Shown: positions 9,221 through 17,553, counted from the stretch's first letter. The stretch: DNA of 64,000 nucleotides from Algoriphagus aestuariicola (GCF_017254835.1 NZ_JAFKCW010000002.1:790592-854591); one strand, 5' to 3'. Numbers and translations are program-made. Notes: generated by a model from the letters alone, not told the origin.

Positions 9221-10108
9221 TTATCGGTGGTCTTGATAGAAGTTCTTTGGAAGAATGGATTTCATCCTCGCAAGCAGCTCCTCCGGAATCGATCGACTTT
9301 CCACAAGAGCCTTTTGGAGTTTTTCCACCTGGCTATGGCTACTGGCCCCAACCACCAAGGAAGAGACCGCCGGCTCCACCAATCCAAAACGGATCAGTAT
9401 GGCTTCCGGAGAAAAACCGAACTGGGCGATCTCGGCCTTGATTTGAGCAACTTTTTCCGCTGTGAAATCCAAAAAAACAGCAGCAGGCTTGTCGATCAAA
9501 ATTCCCTTTGCAAAAGCGCCCCGAACCAGGGCTCGGGTCGCAGTGCCTTCCAGCATCGGAAATATCGTCTCCTCCGGGCGCCTGTCCAAAGGACTGTATT
9601 GCAGCATCACGGTAGCCGGAGTTTTCAAGTCCAACAGGTTCCGGATCACATTGGGCCGGATGGATGAAATGCCGAATTCTCGGATCTTTCCCTGACTTTT
9701 AAGCAAATCAAATGTCTCGATGATCTCCTCCCAAGGGTCGTCCATAGTACCCCCATGCAACTGGTAGAGATCGATATAGTCTGTGCGGAGTCGCTTGAGG
9801 CTTTGCTCAACAGCACTCAGAATGTAACCTTTCCTGGGATTCCAGGTCCAGGAGGTCGCGCTTGGAGTCCATTGATTTCCGACTTTGGTAGCAAGCACCA
9901 GCTGCGATCTCTTGGTTCTGACGGCCCGGCCGACATTCTCCTCGTTCTTCCCTTTTTGGTATAGATCCGCCGTGTCAAAAAAACCAATCCCCAGATCGAT
10001 CGCATGATGGATTATTTTTTCCGACTCGGGATATGTATGTGGCAGCGACATGCAGCCCAGTGCAATCGGAGGTAGGAAAAGCAAGCTTGGATCTGCAGAA
10101 TCCGGCAT
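9221..10108 (-). CDS. Aldo/keto reductase
   Basis: A 295-residue NADPH-dependent oxidoreductase of the aldo/keto reductase superfamily. Visible blocks: ALGCMSLPHTYPESEKI, GIGFFDTADLYQKGKNEE (catalytic Asp and Tyr), LVLATKVGNQW (catalytic Lys), DYIDLYQLHGG (His), and the C-terminal cofactor region ILIRFGLVEPAVSSLVVGAS. The longest frame begins at a TTG (10132); the ATG at 10108 is preferred. It stands 64 bases upstream of the acylase lipoprotein on the same strand but a functional link is not evident. Substrate unknown. Confidence 0.9.
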   Translation of the reverse strand: MPDSADPSLLFLPPIALGCMSLPHTYPESEKIIHHAIDLGIGFFDTADLYQKGKNEENVGRAVRTKRSQLVLATKVGNQWTPSATSWTWNPRKGYILSAVEQSLKRLRTDYIDLYQLHGGTMDDPWEEIIETFDLLKSQGKIREFGISSIRPNVIRNLLDLKTPATVMLQYSPLDRRPEETIFPMLEGTATRALVRGAFAKGILIDKPAAVFLDFTAEKVAQIKAEIAQFGFSPEAILIRFGLVEPAVSSLVVGASSHSQVEKLQKALVESRSIPEELLARMKSILPKNFYQDHR

Positions 10109-10230
10109 TGTATTTAGGTTAATTTTCCCCAAGGCAAAGCCCTGATTTATTAATTTTCAAATAGTGCTCTGAATCCACTAATTTCGTTTTCAAAATTCAA
10201 AATACAGTGAAGTATTCCTGCTATTATCTC

Positions 10231-10238
10231 TATTTTTG
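10231..10238 (+). promoter_or_regulatory. Probable -7 promoter element of pfkA
   Basis: TATTTTTG is a perfect match to the Bacteroidota -7 consensus TAnnTTTG, 22 bases upstream of the pfkA ATG. No good TTTG is found about 20 bases further upstream, so only half of the promoter is supported. Confidence 0.4.
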
Positions 10239-10259
10239 GGGCGCCTAAAACCTATAACC

Positions 10260-11234
10260 ATGAAAAAAATAGCCGTTTTCACATCAGGCGGGGATTCTCC
10301 CGGAATGAATGCCTGTATTCGCGCGGTAGTCAGAACAGGAATATATCGGGGTCTGGAAGTCTACGGGATAAACCGGGGCTACGAAGGAATGATAGAAGGG
10401 GATATCAAGCGTATGCACTCACACTCCGTCAGCAATATTATCCAACGCGGCGGCACTATGCTCAAATCCGCCAGATCCATGGAATTCAGAACCCCCGAGG
10501 GAAGGAAAAAAGCCTATGACAATCTCAGCGCGTTGGGAATCGAAGGCTTGGTCGCCATCGGAGGTGATGGGACTTTCACCGGTGCCAAGGTTTTTTACGA
10601 AGAGTTTGGCATCCCCACGGTTGGTTGCCCTGGCACTATAGACAACGACATCTATGGAACTGACTTCACGATAGGTTTTGACACGGCGGTGAACACAGCC
10701 TTGGATGCGATCGACAAAATCCGGGATACTGCAGCTGCCCACGACAGAATATTCTTTGTGGAAGTGATGGGACGTGACGCAGGATTCATCGCCATTGAGT
10801 GCGGGATCGGCGGAGGAGCCGAATTCGTGATGGTCCCCGAGACCAAAACCGATTTAGGCAAAGTGGTAAAGTCCCTGAAAGGTCTCCGAAAATCCAAGTC
10901 CTCCAGCATCATCGTGGTTGCCGAGGGTGACGAACTGGGCAACGCCGAAGAAATCATGGGAATGATCAAACAAAAAATCAAGGATCCGACCAAGGAATTT
11001 AAGGTGACCACTCTTGGCCATATCCAGCGCGGTGGAACTCCAACGGCGCAGGATAGGGTACTGGGAAGCAGATGTGGAATGGGTGCGGTGGATGGACTTT
11101 TGGCGGGCAAGACCAATTGCATGTCCGGCGTCATGAACAATGAACTCGTCTATACCCCATTTGCCGAATGCATTGGAAAAACAAAACCTCTCCACCCCGA
11201 CCATCTTTCACTACTCGACATATTAAGTATTTAG
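10260..11234 (+). CDS. pfkA: 6-phosphofructokinase, ATP-dependent
   Basis: A 324-residue phosphofructokinase that phosphorylates fructose-6-phosphate in glycolysis. Motifs in order: FTSGGDSPGMNA (nucleotide-binding Gly-rich loop), AIGGDGTFTGA, GCPGTIDNDIYGTDFTIGFDTA (catalytic Asp in TIDND), EVMGRDAGFIA, and TTLGHIQRGGTPTAQDR. GGDGT with Gly after GGD is typical of ATP-using enzymes. The ATG at 10260 is preferred over a TTG at 10236. A small membrane protein starts 1 base after the stop and is probably co-transcribed. Confidence 0.97.
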   Translation: MKKIAVFTSGGDSPGMNACIRAVVRTGIYRGLEVYGINRGYEGMIEGDIKRMHSHSVSNIIQRGGTMLKSARSMEFRTPEGRKKAYDNLSALGIEGLVAIGGDGTFTGAKVFYEEFGIPTVGCPGTIDNDIYGTDFTIGFDTAVNTALDAIDKIRDTAAAHDRIFFVEVMGRDAGFIAIECGIGGGAEFVMVPETKTDLGKVVKSLKGLRKSKSSSIIVVAEGDELGNAEEIMGMIKQKIKDPTKEFKVTTLGHIQRGGTPTAQDRVLGSRCGMGAVDGLLAGKTNCMSGVMNNELVYTPFAECIGKTKPLHPDHLSLLDILSI

Positions 11235-11235
11235 T

Positions 11236-11571
11236 ATGGGATTTATTCCATTGTTTTTGACTGTAGGTGGGGCCTGCCTGCTTTTTTTTCTCACCGTAAA
11301 AAACACCATGCAGCGTAAGCTCAACCTACAGCGCGAATTACTTTCAAAACTGAGCTTAAACCACCCTGAACTCGGACTGTTGCTTGGTGAGATTGCAGAC
11401 CCGGATGCCGTCCTGGAAAATCTGAAAAGAACAAATCCTGAAAACAAGGTCTCCAAAAAAAGCCTCGAGATCGTTCGGCAAATGAAAATCAACCGTCACC
11501 AATACAACGTCCTGATCAAAAAAGCACCCTATAATTGGGTGGCGAAACTCAGCGGCTTTCAGGTGATCTGA
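11236..11571 (+). CDS. Small membrane protein with LemA-like C-terminus
   Basis: A 111-residue protein with one N-terminal membrane segment (FIPLFLTVGGACLLFFLTV, residues 3-21) and a basic, helical cytoplasmic part. The tail INRHQYNVLIKKAPYNWVAK, then LSGF, resembles the C-terminal helix of LemA proteins (YN...I..FP.N..A...GF), but the long LemA helical middle and its DLIPNLV block are missing. It begins 1 base after the pfkA stop, implying one transcript. Its 3' end overlaps the end of miaA on the other strand by 13 bases. Function unknown; the LemA relation is a weak inference. Confidence 0.7.
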   Translation: MGFIPLFLTVGGACLLFFLTVKNTMQRKLNLQRELLSKLSLNHPELGLLLGEIADPDAVLENLKRTNPENKVSKKSLEIVRQMKINRHQYNVLIKKAPYNWVAKLSGFQVI

Positions 11572-12467
11572 GTTTCCAGCCAAGACAGGATTTCTTCAAG
11601 CTGGTCTGGATGAAACCATCGAATCTCGGGATCTCTGCGAAACCAGGTCAATTGCCGCTTGGCGTATCTCCTCGAATTTCTTTTCAGAAGGCGAATCGTC
11701 TCGGATCTGTCATAGTTGCCTTCTAGGTAGCCGAAGATCTCAGAGTAGCCTACGGTCTGCAGGGCATTGAGATGCCGTTTTTCAAAAAGTGATTCGGCTT
11801 CTTCGAAAAGTCCCTGATTGATCATCTGGTCCATACGCTGATCAATCCGGTGATAAAGCTCCTCTCGCTCTCTTTCCAATCCTATCTTGATCACACGGAA
11901 TGGCCTCTCTGTTTTTTTCCTTTGTCTAAATCCGCTGAATTTAATGCCTGTACCCAAGAAGACTTCCAGTGCCCGCATCAGTCGTTGGGGGTTTTGCCTA
12001 TCCACCAAGGCATAGTACTCGGGATCCACCCTGCTCACCTCGGTCTGGAGCCAGTCCAAGCCATAGGATTGATAGTCTGAGATCACTCTCTTTCTAATAT
12101 CAGGGTCAATATCGGGAATCTCGTCAAAGCCGCGGGTGACCGCGTCCGCAAAAAGTCCCGAACCCCCGGTCATGACTGCAATGGAGCCGTCCTTGAAAAT
12201 GGTATCCAATATCTCCAACGCATCATGTTCAAAACGCCTCACGTCATAATTGTCCTCGATGGAGAGCGAATTGATGAGGTGGTGCGGGACTTGGCTGAGT
12301 TCGTCGGGACTGGGTTTGGCGGTGCCTAGGTTCAACTCCCGGTAAAATTGTCTACTGTCGCAGGAAACAATCTCGGTCTTGAATTTTTTGGCTAGATTTA
12401 TACAAAGGTCAGTTTTCCCCACCGCGGTCGGGCCGACTACCAGAATTAGATTTTTCTGTACCGCCAA
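11559..12467 (-). CDS. miaA: tRNA dimethylallyltransferase
   Basis: A 302-residue enzyme that adds the dimethylallyl group to A37 of tRNAs reading UNN codons. It has the P-loop GPTAVGKTD (residues 11-19), VSCDSRQFYRELNLGTAKP with the substrate Asp, PHHLINSL, and GGSGLFADAV. The frame contains no ATG before the P-loop: upstream of the TTG at 12467 an in-frame stop occurs 15 bases away, so TTG is the proposed start codon. The gene ends against the LemA-like gene and shares the upstream region with the REC-Hpt regulator. Confidence 0.93.
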   Translation of the reverse strand: MAVQKNLILVVGPTAVGKTDLCINLAKKFKTEIVSCDSRQFYRELNLGTAKPSPDELSQVPHHLINSLSIEDNYDVRRFEHDALEILDTIFKDGSIAVMTGGSGLFADAVTRGFDEIPDIDPDIRKRVISDYQSYGLDWLQTEVSRVDPEYYALVDRQNPQRLMRALEVFLGTGIKFSGFRQRKKTERPFRVIKIGLEREREELYHRIDQRMDQMINQGLFEEAESLFEKRHLNALQTVGYSEIFGYLEGNYDRSETIRLLKRNSRRYAKRQLTWFRRDPEIRWFHPDQLEEILSWLETQIT

Positions 12468-12524
12468 AGTTTTGAATTTTTAATCTCCCAAAAGCCCAAA
12501 GGAATGCCATGAAATCGAGCATAG

Positions 12525-12532
12525 CAAAAATA
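12525..12532 (-). promoter_or_regulatory. Probable -7 promoter element of miaA
   Basis: On the minus strand this reads TATTTTTG, an exact TAnnTTTG match, 58 bases upstream of the proposed TTG start. No TTTG partner is visible at the usual distance, so support is partial. Confidence 0.3.
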
Positions 12533-12599
12533 TCGCACAGAAAGAAATCTATCGATCATGCGAGAATTCGACTGATCACCAATAGTCAATCCTAACCAG

Positions 12600-13352
12600 A
12601 TGAAAAGCAAAAAGGTATTGATCGTAGACGACAACGACTTAAACAGAAAGCTGTTCGAAAACCTGATCGGACAGCTGTTTTCGTACGAATCGGCAAAAAA
12701 TGGGCTTGAGGCACTGGAACTTGCGAAATCCGCGGACTTCAATCTTATCCTGATGGACATACAGATGCCGATGATGGACGGCATCACCGCTATGAAAAAA
12801 ATCCGTCAAGAAACCCACCTGTCCTGCCCAATCCTTGCGGTGACTGCTTATGCTGACGAGTCGGACAGGAGTAGTTTCCTGGAAGAGGGTTTTGATGACT
12901 TTATCACCAAGCCTATCCGCCCCCGGGAATTTCTCCATTTAGTCCAGTTTTACCTGAAAACCAACCCGAATAACGAGTCCTCCGACTCGATCCAAAAAGG
13001 AGAGCTGGAAATATTGGACAGAAAAATCCTCGAGCAGCTGCTCAAGTACAACTCCAAGCAGGCCATATGGAAGATCTTTGACGATTTTCTGGCCGAATGC
13101 GAAGAGACAGAACGTCTGATTGCCGCCTATGCCCCGGAAAGTCCCATCTCGGGATTGCTTGAAAAGGTCCACACTGTGAAAGGCAATTCGGGAACTTTGG
13201 GCGCGATGGGCATTTTTCAGGCTTCGGTGAAAGCCGAGGAGCTGGGCAGACTCGGAAAAACCTGCGAATTCTATCTGCAACTGAAAAATTTAAAAAATGA
13301 AATCCGCCAATTCCGAGATTTTTTGAGTCAAGAACCTATTTTTGGAACATGA
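12600..13352 (+). CDS. Response regulator with REC and Hpt domains
   Basis: A 250-residue phosphorelay protein. REC domain at 5-120 with DDND acidic cluster (10-13), phospho-acceptor Asp53 in LILMDIQMP, Thr82 in AVTAY, and Lys104 in FITKP. A histidine phosphotransfer domain follows at 140-245 with phospho-His191 in KVHTVKGNSGTLG. No output domain and no kinase domain, so it probably relays phosphate between a hybrid kinase and another regulator. Its last four bases ATGA overlap the start of the next REC gene, so the two are translationally coupled. Confidence 0.92.
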   Translation: MKSKKVLIVDDNDLNRKLFENLIGQLFSYESAKNGLEALELAKSADFNLILMDIQMPMMDGITAMKKIRQETHLSCPILAVTAYADESDRSSFLEEGFDDFITKPIRPREFLHLVQFYLKTNPNNESSDSIQKGELEILDRKILEQLLKYNSKQAIWKIFDDFLAECEETERLIAAYAPESPISGLLEKVHTVKGNSGTLGAMGIFQASVKAEELGRLGKTCEFYLQLKNLKNEIRQFRDFLSQEPIFGT

Positions 13353-13726
13353 GCAAACCAAAAAACATCCTCGTAGGCGAGGATAGTTCGATCATCATCA
13401 ATCTGACCAAGAATGTGCTGGCATTTGAAAACTATCAAATAAAGGCCGCCCGAAACGGACAGCAGGTTCTTGATCTTCTGGGCAAGGAAAAATTCGACTT
13501 GATCCTGATGGATATCAGCATGCCTGTCATGGACGGGGTCGAGTGCACCAGACAAATCCGCGCATCCGAGGATGAGTCGATCAGCAAACTTCCCATCATC
13601 GCCATCAGCGGCAACATCCACAACTACACCCCTGAGGAGTTTCGCAGATTTGGCTTCGACGACTTCCTCCAAAAGCCCCTCAACTACGACAAGGTACTCG
13701 CTACCGTCAAAAAATTCCTCAGCTGA
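13349..13726 (+). CDS. Single-domain response regulator
   Basis: A 125-residue stand-alone REC domain: GEDSS acidic pair (11-12), phospho-acceptor Asp55 in LILMDISMP, Ser in AISGN, Lys in FLQKPL. There is no DNA-binding or enzymatic output. Overlaps the REC-Hpt gene by 4 bases and the next gene by 1. It is the obvious acceptor or donor for the Hpt domain encoded just upstream; the partner kinase is not in this operon but two kinases lie elsewhere in the window. Confidence 0.9.
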   Translation: MSKPKNILVGEDSSIIINLTKNVLAFENYQIKAARNGQQVLDLLGKEKFDLILMDISMPVMDGVECTRQIRASEDESISKLPIIAISGNIHNYTPEEFRRFGFDDFLQKPLNYDKVLATVKKFLS

Positions 13727-14004
13727 TGGCAGTCAAGTACACGAAGCATTTTTTGGACAAAATGGAAAATCTCTTCGCCGCCTCGGAATATATCCTCAGG
13801 TACGAAAAAGGAAATTTCAAATCTGGCTATTGTGTATTGAAGGACACCAAAATAGTGATCGTCAACAAGTACTTTCCCCTCGAAGGGAAAATCAACGCCT
13901 TGGTGGACATCATCAACGAATTAAACTTCGACCCAAAGGATTTCAAGGAAAAAAACAATCAGGATTTTCTGAGTGAACTCCGCCAAACCTCGCTGAAGTT
14001 TTGA
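13726..14004 (+). CDS. Conserved-looking protein of unknown function, 92 aa
   Basis: I do not recognise this protein. It is 92 residues, soluble, with mixed alpha/beta character and a charged C-terminal half (NELNFDPKDFKEKNNQDFLS). The central segment CVLKDTKIVIVNKYFPLEGK looks like a beta-hairpin. It lies inside the overlapping operon (1-base overlap with the REC gene, 4-base overlap with the hydrolase gene), which supports it being real and translated together with them. Confidence 0.75.
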   Translation: MAVKYTKHFLDKMENLFAASEYILRYEKGNFKSGYCVLKDTKIVIVNKYFPLEGKINALVDIINELNFDPKDFKEKNNQDFLSELRQTSLKF

Positions 14005-14765
14005 AAGTCAATTTTCTCGGAACCGGAACCTCCCAGGGAGTACCCGTGATCGGCTGCGACTGCATGGTATGCGGCTCGCTGGACTTTAGGGACAAAAGGT
14101 TCAGGACATCCATCCATATCGAAACTCCCGAGGCTTCGCTGGTAATCGATACCGGGCCTGACTTTAGGATGCAGATGCTCCGGTCAGGGGTAAAAAAACT
14201 GGATGCAGTACTCTTTACCCACGAACATAAGGATCATACCGCAGGCCTTGATGACATACGCCCTTTCAACTTTGCCCAGAAAAGGGACATGCCTATTTTC
14301 GCCCGTAGGAATGTATTGGAGCAAATCCGGCGTGAGTATGCCTATATTTTCAACCCCAAGAAATACCCCGGAGTACCTCAGGTGGAGCAAGTGGAGATCA
14401 GCGATAGCCAGTTCAATGTGAATGGGCTGGTAGTCACCCCCATCCCGGTTTTGCACTACAAGCTGCCTGTATTTGGATTTCGTTTCGGGGATTTTAGCTA
14501 CATCACCGACGCTAACTACATCCCGGAGGAATCCATGGAGCTGCTGGAGGGTACGGAAACACTGGTACTGAACGCCCTGCAGATTGACCCGCATATTTCA
14601 CATTTTACCTTGGACGAGGCCGTGCAGGTAGCGAGGAAAATCGGGGCGAAACAGACCTATTTCACACACATTTCGCATCGGCTGGGACTCCATGCCCAGA
14701 TTGACGCCCAACTTCCCCAGGGAATTGCCTTGGCCTACGACGGGCTAGAGTTAACTTTGGGCTGA
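14001..14765 (+). CDS. Metallo-beta-lactamase-fold hydrolase, PhnP/RNase Z-like
   Basis: A 254-residue metal-dependent hydrolase. The N-terminus KVNFLGTGTSQGVPVIGCDC, the metal motif THEHKDHTAGLDD (His75, His77, Asp79, His80) and the later HISHRLGLHAQ are typical of the MBL subfamily that includes PhnP cyclic phosphodiesterase and RNase Z. CDCMVCGS may form a small metal site as in PhnP. The start is a TTG whose TTGA overlaps the previous stop; no ATG fits, and the family N-terminus begins here exactly. Substrate unknown; a phosphodiester, possibly nucleic-acid, substrate is inferred. Confidence 0.88.
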   Translation: MKVNFLGTGTSQGVPVIGCDCMVCGSLDFRDKRFRTSIHIETPEASLVIDTGPDFRMQMLRSGVKKLDAVLFTHEHKDHTAGLDDIRPFNFAQKRDMPIFARRNVLEQIRREYAYIFNPKKYPGVPQVEQVEISDSQFNVNGLVVTPIPVLHYKLPVFGFRFGDFSYITDANYIPEESMELLEGTETLVLNALQIDPHISHFTLDEAVQVARKIGAKQTYFTHISHRLGLHAQIDAQLPQGIALAYDGLELTLG

Positions 14766-16351
14766 TGCATCTCAATTACCATTTTCTCAAGTACCTCGCT
14801 CCCGCACTGCATAAAAAATTTGTGGGAAGCCGCATTGCCTCCTGCTTTTCCCAAAGTAAGGATGAGTTGATTCTGGAGACTGAAGCGGCCGGAGAAGGCA
14901 ATTTCATCCGAGCCCACCTACTGCCGCCCCAGGTCTTCCTGGCTTTCCCGAGCCAACTCCACCGGGCCAAGCGCAATAGCATAGACCTGTTTCATGAGCT
15001 CGTCGGTGACCGAATCGAAAAATGCTCGGTATTCCATTTTGAGCGGGCTTTCTATTTTGACTTGGAATCGGGGAAAAAGCTTGTTTTCAAACTCCACGGC
15101 AATAGAAGCAATGTGCTGTTGTACCAAGCGAAACAAGCTGCCCAACCTTCGATCCTATTTCGCAACGAGATCCGAGAGGACAGGGACTTGGACTGGCGGA
15201 CACTTGAAAAGCCACTTGACCTCAGTCAGGAGCGGTTCGTTTCCCTCGAAGGGAATGCCTCCCAGTTTCTGCCAACTTTGGGCGCAATTCCACGCACTTG
15301 GCTGAAGGAAAGAGGCTATCCAGACGCTCCGATTGGTGAAAAGTGGAAGCTAATGCTGGATTTGCTGGACTTGCTGGACACTCCGCTTTTCACTTTGGTG
15401 GAGAGGCAGGGAGAAGTGCAGCTCAGTCTATTGCCCGAGCCCAATCCGGTCAAAACCTTCTCAGATCCAATCCTGGCTACCAACGAACTCTTTTATCTCG
15501 CGCTGATCAAGGGGAATTTTGAAAAAGAAAAAAACGGAATCCTAAAAAGCTATCAGGAGCAACTGAAAAAGGCTGAATCGTACATTTCAAAATCGTCATC
15601 CAAACTGGATGAACTCAAAAACTCTCCCCCTCCGAGCCAACTTGCGGATGTGATCATGGCCAACCTCCACGAATTTCAGGGTGGGAAATCGGAAGCAGAG
15701 CTGTTGGACTTCTACACCGGCAATCGAATAAAAGTGGCGCTGAAGCCCAACCAAAAGCCCCAGCACCTTGCCGAGACGCTTTACCGAAAATCAAAAAACC
15801 GCCAGATCGAACTTGACCAAATTTCCAAGATCATAGCCGCAAAGCGAAATCTGAAAGCTGAACTTGAACAAAAAATCGAAGCCATTGTGTCAATAGGTGA
15901 ATTCAGGGAACTCAAAAATTACAAGAAGACCCACAAACAAGACAAAGCAATCACCAAGGAAACTACTGGCTTGCCGTTCAAAGATTTTGAGTTTGAGGGC
16001 TTCACGATCTTGGTAGGAAAGTCCGCCAAAGACAATGACGAAATGTTGAGGACTTTTGTACACAAAGACGACTTGTGGCTTCATGCCCGACAAGTGCCTG
16101 GATCTCATGTGGTCATCCGGATGAAGGGAATTACCGCTCTCCCCAATCCCGTACTGGAAAGGGCCGCTGGTTTGGCTGCATTTTACTCTAAACTCAAAAC
16201 CGAATCGCTTGCTCCAGTGATCTACACCCAAGCCAAGTTCGTCAGAAAGGTAAAAGGTTCTGCCCCTGGCTCCGTGGTGGTAGATCGGGAGAAAGTAATC
16301 CTCGTGTCCCCTATTGGCCCCGATGAGGAAACGGCTGCCAGAAAAACATAG
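14765..16351 (+). CDS. rqcH: NFACT family protein, RqcH/FbpA-like
   Basis: A 528-residue protein with the NFACT-N domain (1-about 200), a central helical coiled region (about 245-400, rich in Lys/Glu, EKEKNGILKSYQEQLKKAES), and the C-terminal NFACT-R domain (about 410-520) with DDLWLHARQVPGSHVVIR and VIYTQAKFVRKVKGSAPGSV. The family binds stalled 50S ribosomes with peptidyl-tRNA and adds C-terminal alanine tails in ribosome quality control. The C-terminal DUF814 motif is intact. Start overlaps the hydrolase stop by 1 base; it is the last gene of the five-gene operon. Confidence 0.88.
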   Translation: MHLNYHFLKYLAPALHKKFVGSRIASCFSQSKDELILETEAAGEGNFIRAHLLPPQVFLAFPSQLHRAKRNSIDLFHELVGDRIEKCSVFHFERAFYFDLESGKKLVFKLHGNRSNVLLYQAKQAAQPSILFRNEIREDRDLDWRTLEKPLDLSQERFVSLEGNASQFLPTLGAIPRTWLKERGYPDAPIGEKWKLMLDLLDLLDTPLFTLVERQGEVQLSLLPEPNPVKTFSDPILATNELFYLALIKGNFEKEKNGILKSYQEQLKKAESYISKSSSKLDELKNSPPPSQLADVIMANLHEFQGGKSEAELLDFYTGNRIKVALKPNQKPQHLAETLYRKSKNRQIELDQISKIIAAKRNLKAELEQKIEAIVSIGEFRELKNYKKTHKQDKAITKETTGLPFKDFEFEGFTILVGKSAKDNDEMLRTFVHKDDLWLHARQVPGSHVVIRMKGITALPNPVLERAAGLAAFYSKLKTESLAPVIYTQAKFVRKVKGSAPGSVVVDREKVILVSPIGPDEETAARKT

Positions 16352-16390
16352 GCATTTAGCTTGCCGGGACATCTTTTCAAACTAGTTTTT

Positions 16391-16440
16391 CGGGATGCAA
16401 GGATTCGAACTAGTCTCAAAGAAAATCCCAAATGTCGGCG
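16391..16440 (-). other. tRNA-Pro-like 3' half, possible remnant
   Basis: On the minus strand this stretch contains TTTGGGA (looks like a Pro-UGG anticodon loop), then TTCGAATC (T-loop consensus), then GCATCCCGA at 16390-16398 (a tRNA-Pro-like acceptor end). The arms do not pair properly (the T-stem ACTAG/CCTTG is mismatched) and no 5' half CGGGATG is present, so it is not a functional tRNA gene. It may be a decayed tRNA or attachment-site remnant, or chance. Confidence 0.3.
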
Positions 16441-16451
16441 TCTCTGTTGTC

Positions 16452-16491
16452 GGGAAAAAAGAGAAAGGCCGACTCGTCTTGAGTCAGCCTT
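16452..16491 (-). terminator. Rho-independent terminator of the FAS1 gene
   Basis: On the minus strand an 11-bp stem (AAGGCTGACTC / GAGTCGGCCTT, one mismatch) with a 5-base loop is followed by TTCTCTTTTTT, 27 bases past the FAS1 stop codon. Confidence 0.75.
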
Positions 16492-16517
16492 CTACCAATG
16501 CCTAGAATAAAGACCTA

Positions 16518-17489
16518 CTACAAAGTGGGCAGCAAAACACCATCTATTACATGCACTACGCCGTTCTCTATTGCGACATCGGCGGCCACGACCTGATAGG
16601 TATTGCCTGCGGCATCGGTTACGGACACGTCATTACCCGACCGCACCACAGTCAAGTTTTCTCCACTCAAGGTTGGAACAGTTTGGCTTCCTTCTTCCAG
16701 GTCAAAGGAAAAAGCGACTGCAGGAACGACGTGAAAGCCCAAAACTTTCTGAACTCCTTCTAGTCCGATAGCACCCACCAACTCTTCCAATGAATTCAAG
16801 TTAAGCTCGGCAAGAAGCGCCGCGAACGCGCTATTATCAGGAGCAAAAACGGTGATATCTTCGGCATCCAGAAGCGTTTGACCAACTCCGGCTGCGTTCA
16901 CTGCGTCCAGTAACACGGTGAGGTTCGCCGCTGAGGCTGCTTCTACAACGTTCGGCAAATCCAATTCCGGAAGAAGAACACCGTCGATCACGTGAACCAC
17001 ACCATTATCAATGGCAACATCCGCTGCTATCACGTTTGCTGTGTTTCCCAAGGCATCGGTCACAGTGACTCCGGAGCTACCCACATTGACTGTCAAATCC
17101 TGCCCAGCCAGCGTGGTAAACGTGTTGCTCGCCGCTAGGTCCCTTGAAAAAGCAACTGCGGGAACCACATGGAATCCAAGCACGGTCTCTAGATTTTCTT
17201 CCCCGCCTATTTTGGCAACAAGCTGGTCGAGGTTTGATACGCCAAAACTACTCAGGGCAGCTGCAAAAGCATCGTTGGAGGGTGCGAACACGGTGATCGA
17301 AGGCTCTGCCTGAAGTACGTCTATAAGGCCGGGAACGGCTTCCACTGCACTAAGAAGAGTGGTCAAACCCGCGTCGGTGGCGGCTTGCGCCAAAGTAGGG
17401 TTTTCTACGGGCTGCTCATCTGAGTCATCGCATGAAACAAATGCAAAGAGCACCATGATAGTTAGAAGGATTTTTGGGAACTTGATCAT
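16518..17489 (-). CDS. FAS1 (fasciclin) domain lipoprotein, two repeats
   Basis: A 323-residue exported lipoprotein: signal MIKFPKILLTIMVLFAFVSC with lipobox Cys20, followed by DDSDE. Two FAS1 domains follow (about 30-175 and 176-322). Each has the H1 box (ITVFAPSNDAFAA and ITVFAPDNSAFAA), the YH-like FHVVPAVAFS, and the C-terminal VVHVIDGVLLP. The two domains are clearly duplicated from one another, the second sharing IAADVAIDNG/VAADVAIENG. Function is cell-surface adhesion or matrix contact by family. It is flanked by terminators on both sides and is monocistronic. Confidence 0.93.
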   Translation of the reverse strand: MIKFPKILLTIMVLFAFVSCDDSDEQPVENPTLAQAATDAGLTTLLSAVEAVPGLIDVLQAEPSITVFAPSNDAFAAALSSFGVSNLDQLVAKIGGEENLETVLGFHVVPAVAFSRDLAASNTFTTLAGQDLTVNVGSSGVTVTDALGNTANVIAADVAIDNGVVHVIDGVLLPELDLPNVVEAASAANLTVLLDAVNAAGVGQTLLDAEDITVFAPDNSAFAALLAELNLNSLEELVGAIGLEGVQKVLGFHVVPAVAFSFDLEEGSQTVPTLSGENLTVVRSGNDVSVTDAAGNTYQVVAADVAIENGVVHVIDGVLLPTL

Positions 17490-17504
17490 ATCAAATAGTT
17501 TGTT

Positions 17505-17550
17505 TTGTTTAACCTTATAATCATTTTGTTAAACAATTTGTTTTAAACAA
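17505..17550. promoter_or_regulatory. Inverted repeats upstream of the FAS1 gene
   Basis: TTGTTTAAC at 17505-17513 is exactly inverted as GTTAAACAA at 17528-17536, and a third near-palindrome TTGTTTTAAACAA lies at 17538-17550. The repeats sit 16-61 bases upstream of the FAS1 start and could be a regulator site. They are A/T-rich, so chance is possible. Confidence 0.35.
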
Positions 17551-17553
17551 GGC

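Noticed and set aside
12600-13726. PorX-type type IX secretion regulator
   Set aside because: The two REC proteins lack the PorX PglZ-like domain; they are generic phosphorelay parts.
16391-16440. Functional tRNA gene
   Set aside because: Stems do not pair and the 5' half is missing.
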